A stretch of DNA of 5,678 nt from Burkholderiaceae bacterium (GTDB lineage: Bacteria; Pseudomonadota; Gammaproteobacteria; Burkholderiales; Burkholderiaceae). Numbering within the stretch: position 1 is the stretch's first letter; each line of letters opens with the position of its first letter. Position numbers and translations under genes: made by a program. Below the pieces are notes generated by a model, which did not search any database, was not told where the DNA came from, and was given only the letters and a program-made list of their open reading frames with translations. The stretch is taken from assembly GCA_030151165.1 (NCBI GenBank), contig JASLEM010000085.1, positions 1-5,678 on the forward strand. Direction: 5' to 3'. Below are positions 5,462 through 5,678 of the stretch, one piece after another.

Positions 5462-5678
5462 TCAGGCCGAGAAGCTCGAGCCGCAGCCGCAGGTGCTGGT
5501 CGCGTTCGGGTTCTTGATCACGAACTGCGCGCCCTGGAGGTCTTCCTTGTAGTCGATCTCGGCGCCGGCCAGGTATTGCAGGCTCATGGCGTCGATCAGC
5601 AGCGTGACGCCGTTCTTGCTCATCTGCGTGTCGTCCTCGGCCACGGCCTCGTCGAACGTGAAGCCGTACTGGAAGCCG
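5462..5678 (-). CDS. erpA: Iron-sulfur cluster insertion protein ErpA, C-terminal part (cut by window edge)
   Basis: The last 71 residues of an A-type Fe-S carrier that, by family knowledge, receives clusters from the Isc machinery and passes them to client proteins in the cytoplasm. The visible part begins [12 protein letters not shown], continues with [21 protein letters not shown], and ends [18 protein letters not shown]. That ending, with the CGC pair, is the ErpA signature and provides two of the three cluster-binding cysteines; the third lies upstream, outside the window. The family is about 115-125 residues, so roughly 45-50 are missing. The GTG at 5644 is internal, as homology clearly continues upstream to the edge. 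The final FSA and the NPNAT run favour ErpA over IscA, SufA or the shorter ErpA-like paralogues. It faces anmK and is followed by the hairpins at 5441-5455 and 5411-5434. Confidence 0.95.
   Translation of the reverse strand, partial: GFQYGFTFDEAVAEDDTQMSKNGVTLLIDAMSLQYLAGAEIDYKEDLQGAQFVIKNPNATSTCGCGSSFSA

Overview
This is high-GC DNA whose genes point to a betaproteobacterium of the order Burkholderiales. The run tyrS / M23 peptidase / anmK / erpA resembles gene order I know from that group, and the TyrS, AnmK and ErpA motifs are all of the proteobacterial type. This assignment is inferred from gene content and has not been tested by a search.

Layout. Bases 1-348 (minus) hold the first 116 residues of a DUF815-type P-loop ATPase, cut off inside its Walker A loop. 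A 96-bp divergent gap leads to a 228-residue GT-A-like glycosyltransferase on the plus strand (445-1131). It converges on tyrS (1139-2389, minus), with only 7 bp between the stop codons. From 2390 to about 2662 lies the main regulatory region of the window. It is less GC-rich than the genes and carries a 35-bp dyad, an extended -10-like element, a tandem 10-bp-phased repeat with a palindrome, and a second weak promoter candidate. Next come a membrane-anchored M23 peptidoglycan endopeptidase (2663-4147, plus, start codon uncertain and not ATG) and, 80 bp later, anmK (4228-5388, plus). A strong hairpin at 5411-5434 separates anmK from the convergent erpA (5462 to the window edge, minus, partial).

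How the genes fit together. The peptidase and AnmK both act on the cell wall: one cleaves peptide cross-links in the periplasm, the other phosphorylates recovered anhydro-MurNAc in the cytoplasm. TyrS (translation) and ErpA (iron-sulfur delivery) are housekeeping genes. The DUF815 ATPase and the glycosyltransferase-like protein are the least understood products here.

I see no mobile element, CRISPR array, tRNA or rRNA, and no convincing new multi-gene system. The points most worth a second look are regulatory: the tyrS/peptidase intergenic region, -10-like hexamers directly before two ATG codons (possible leaderless mRNAs), the erpA-side UUCG terminator, and the orphan glycosyltransferase.
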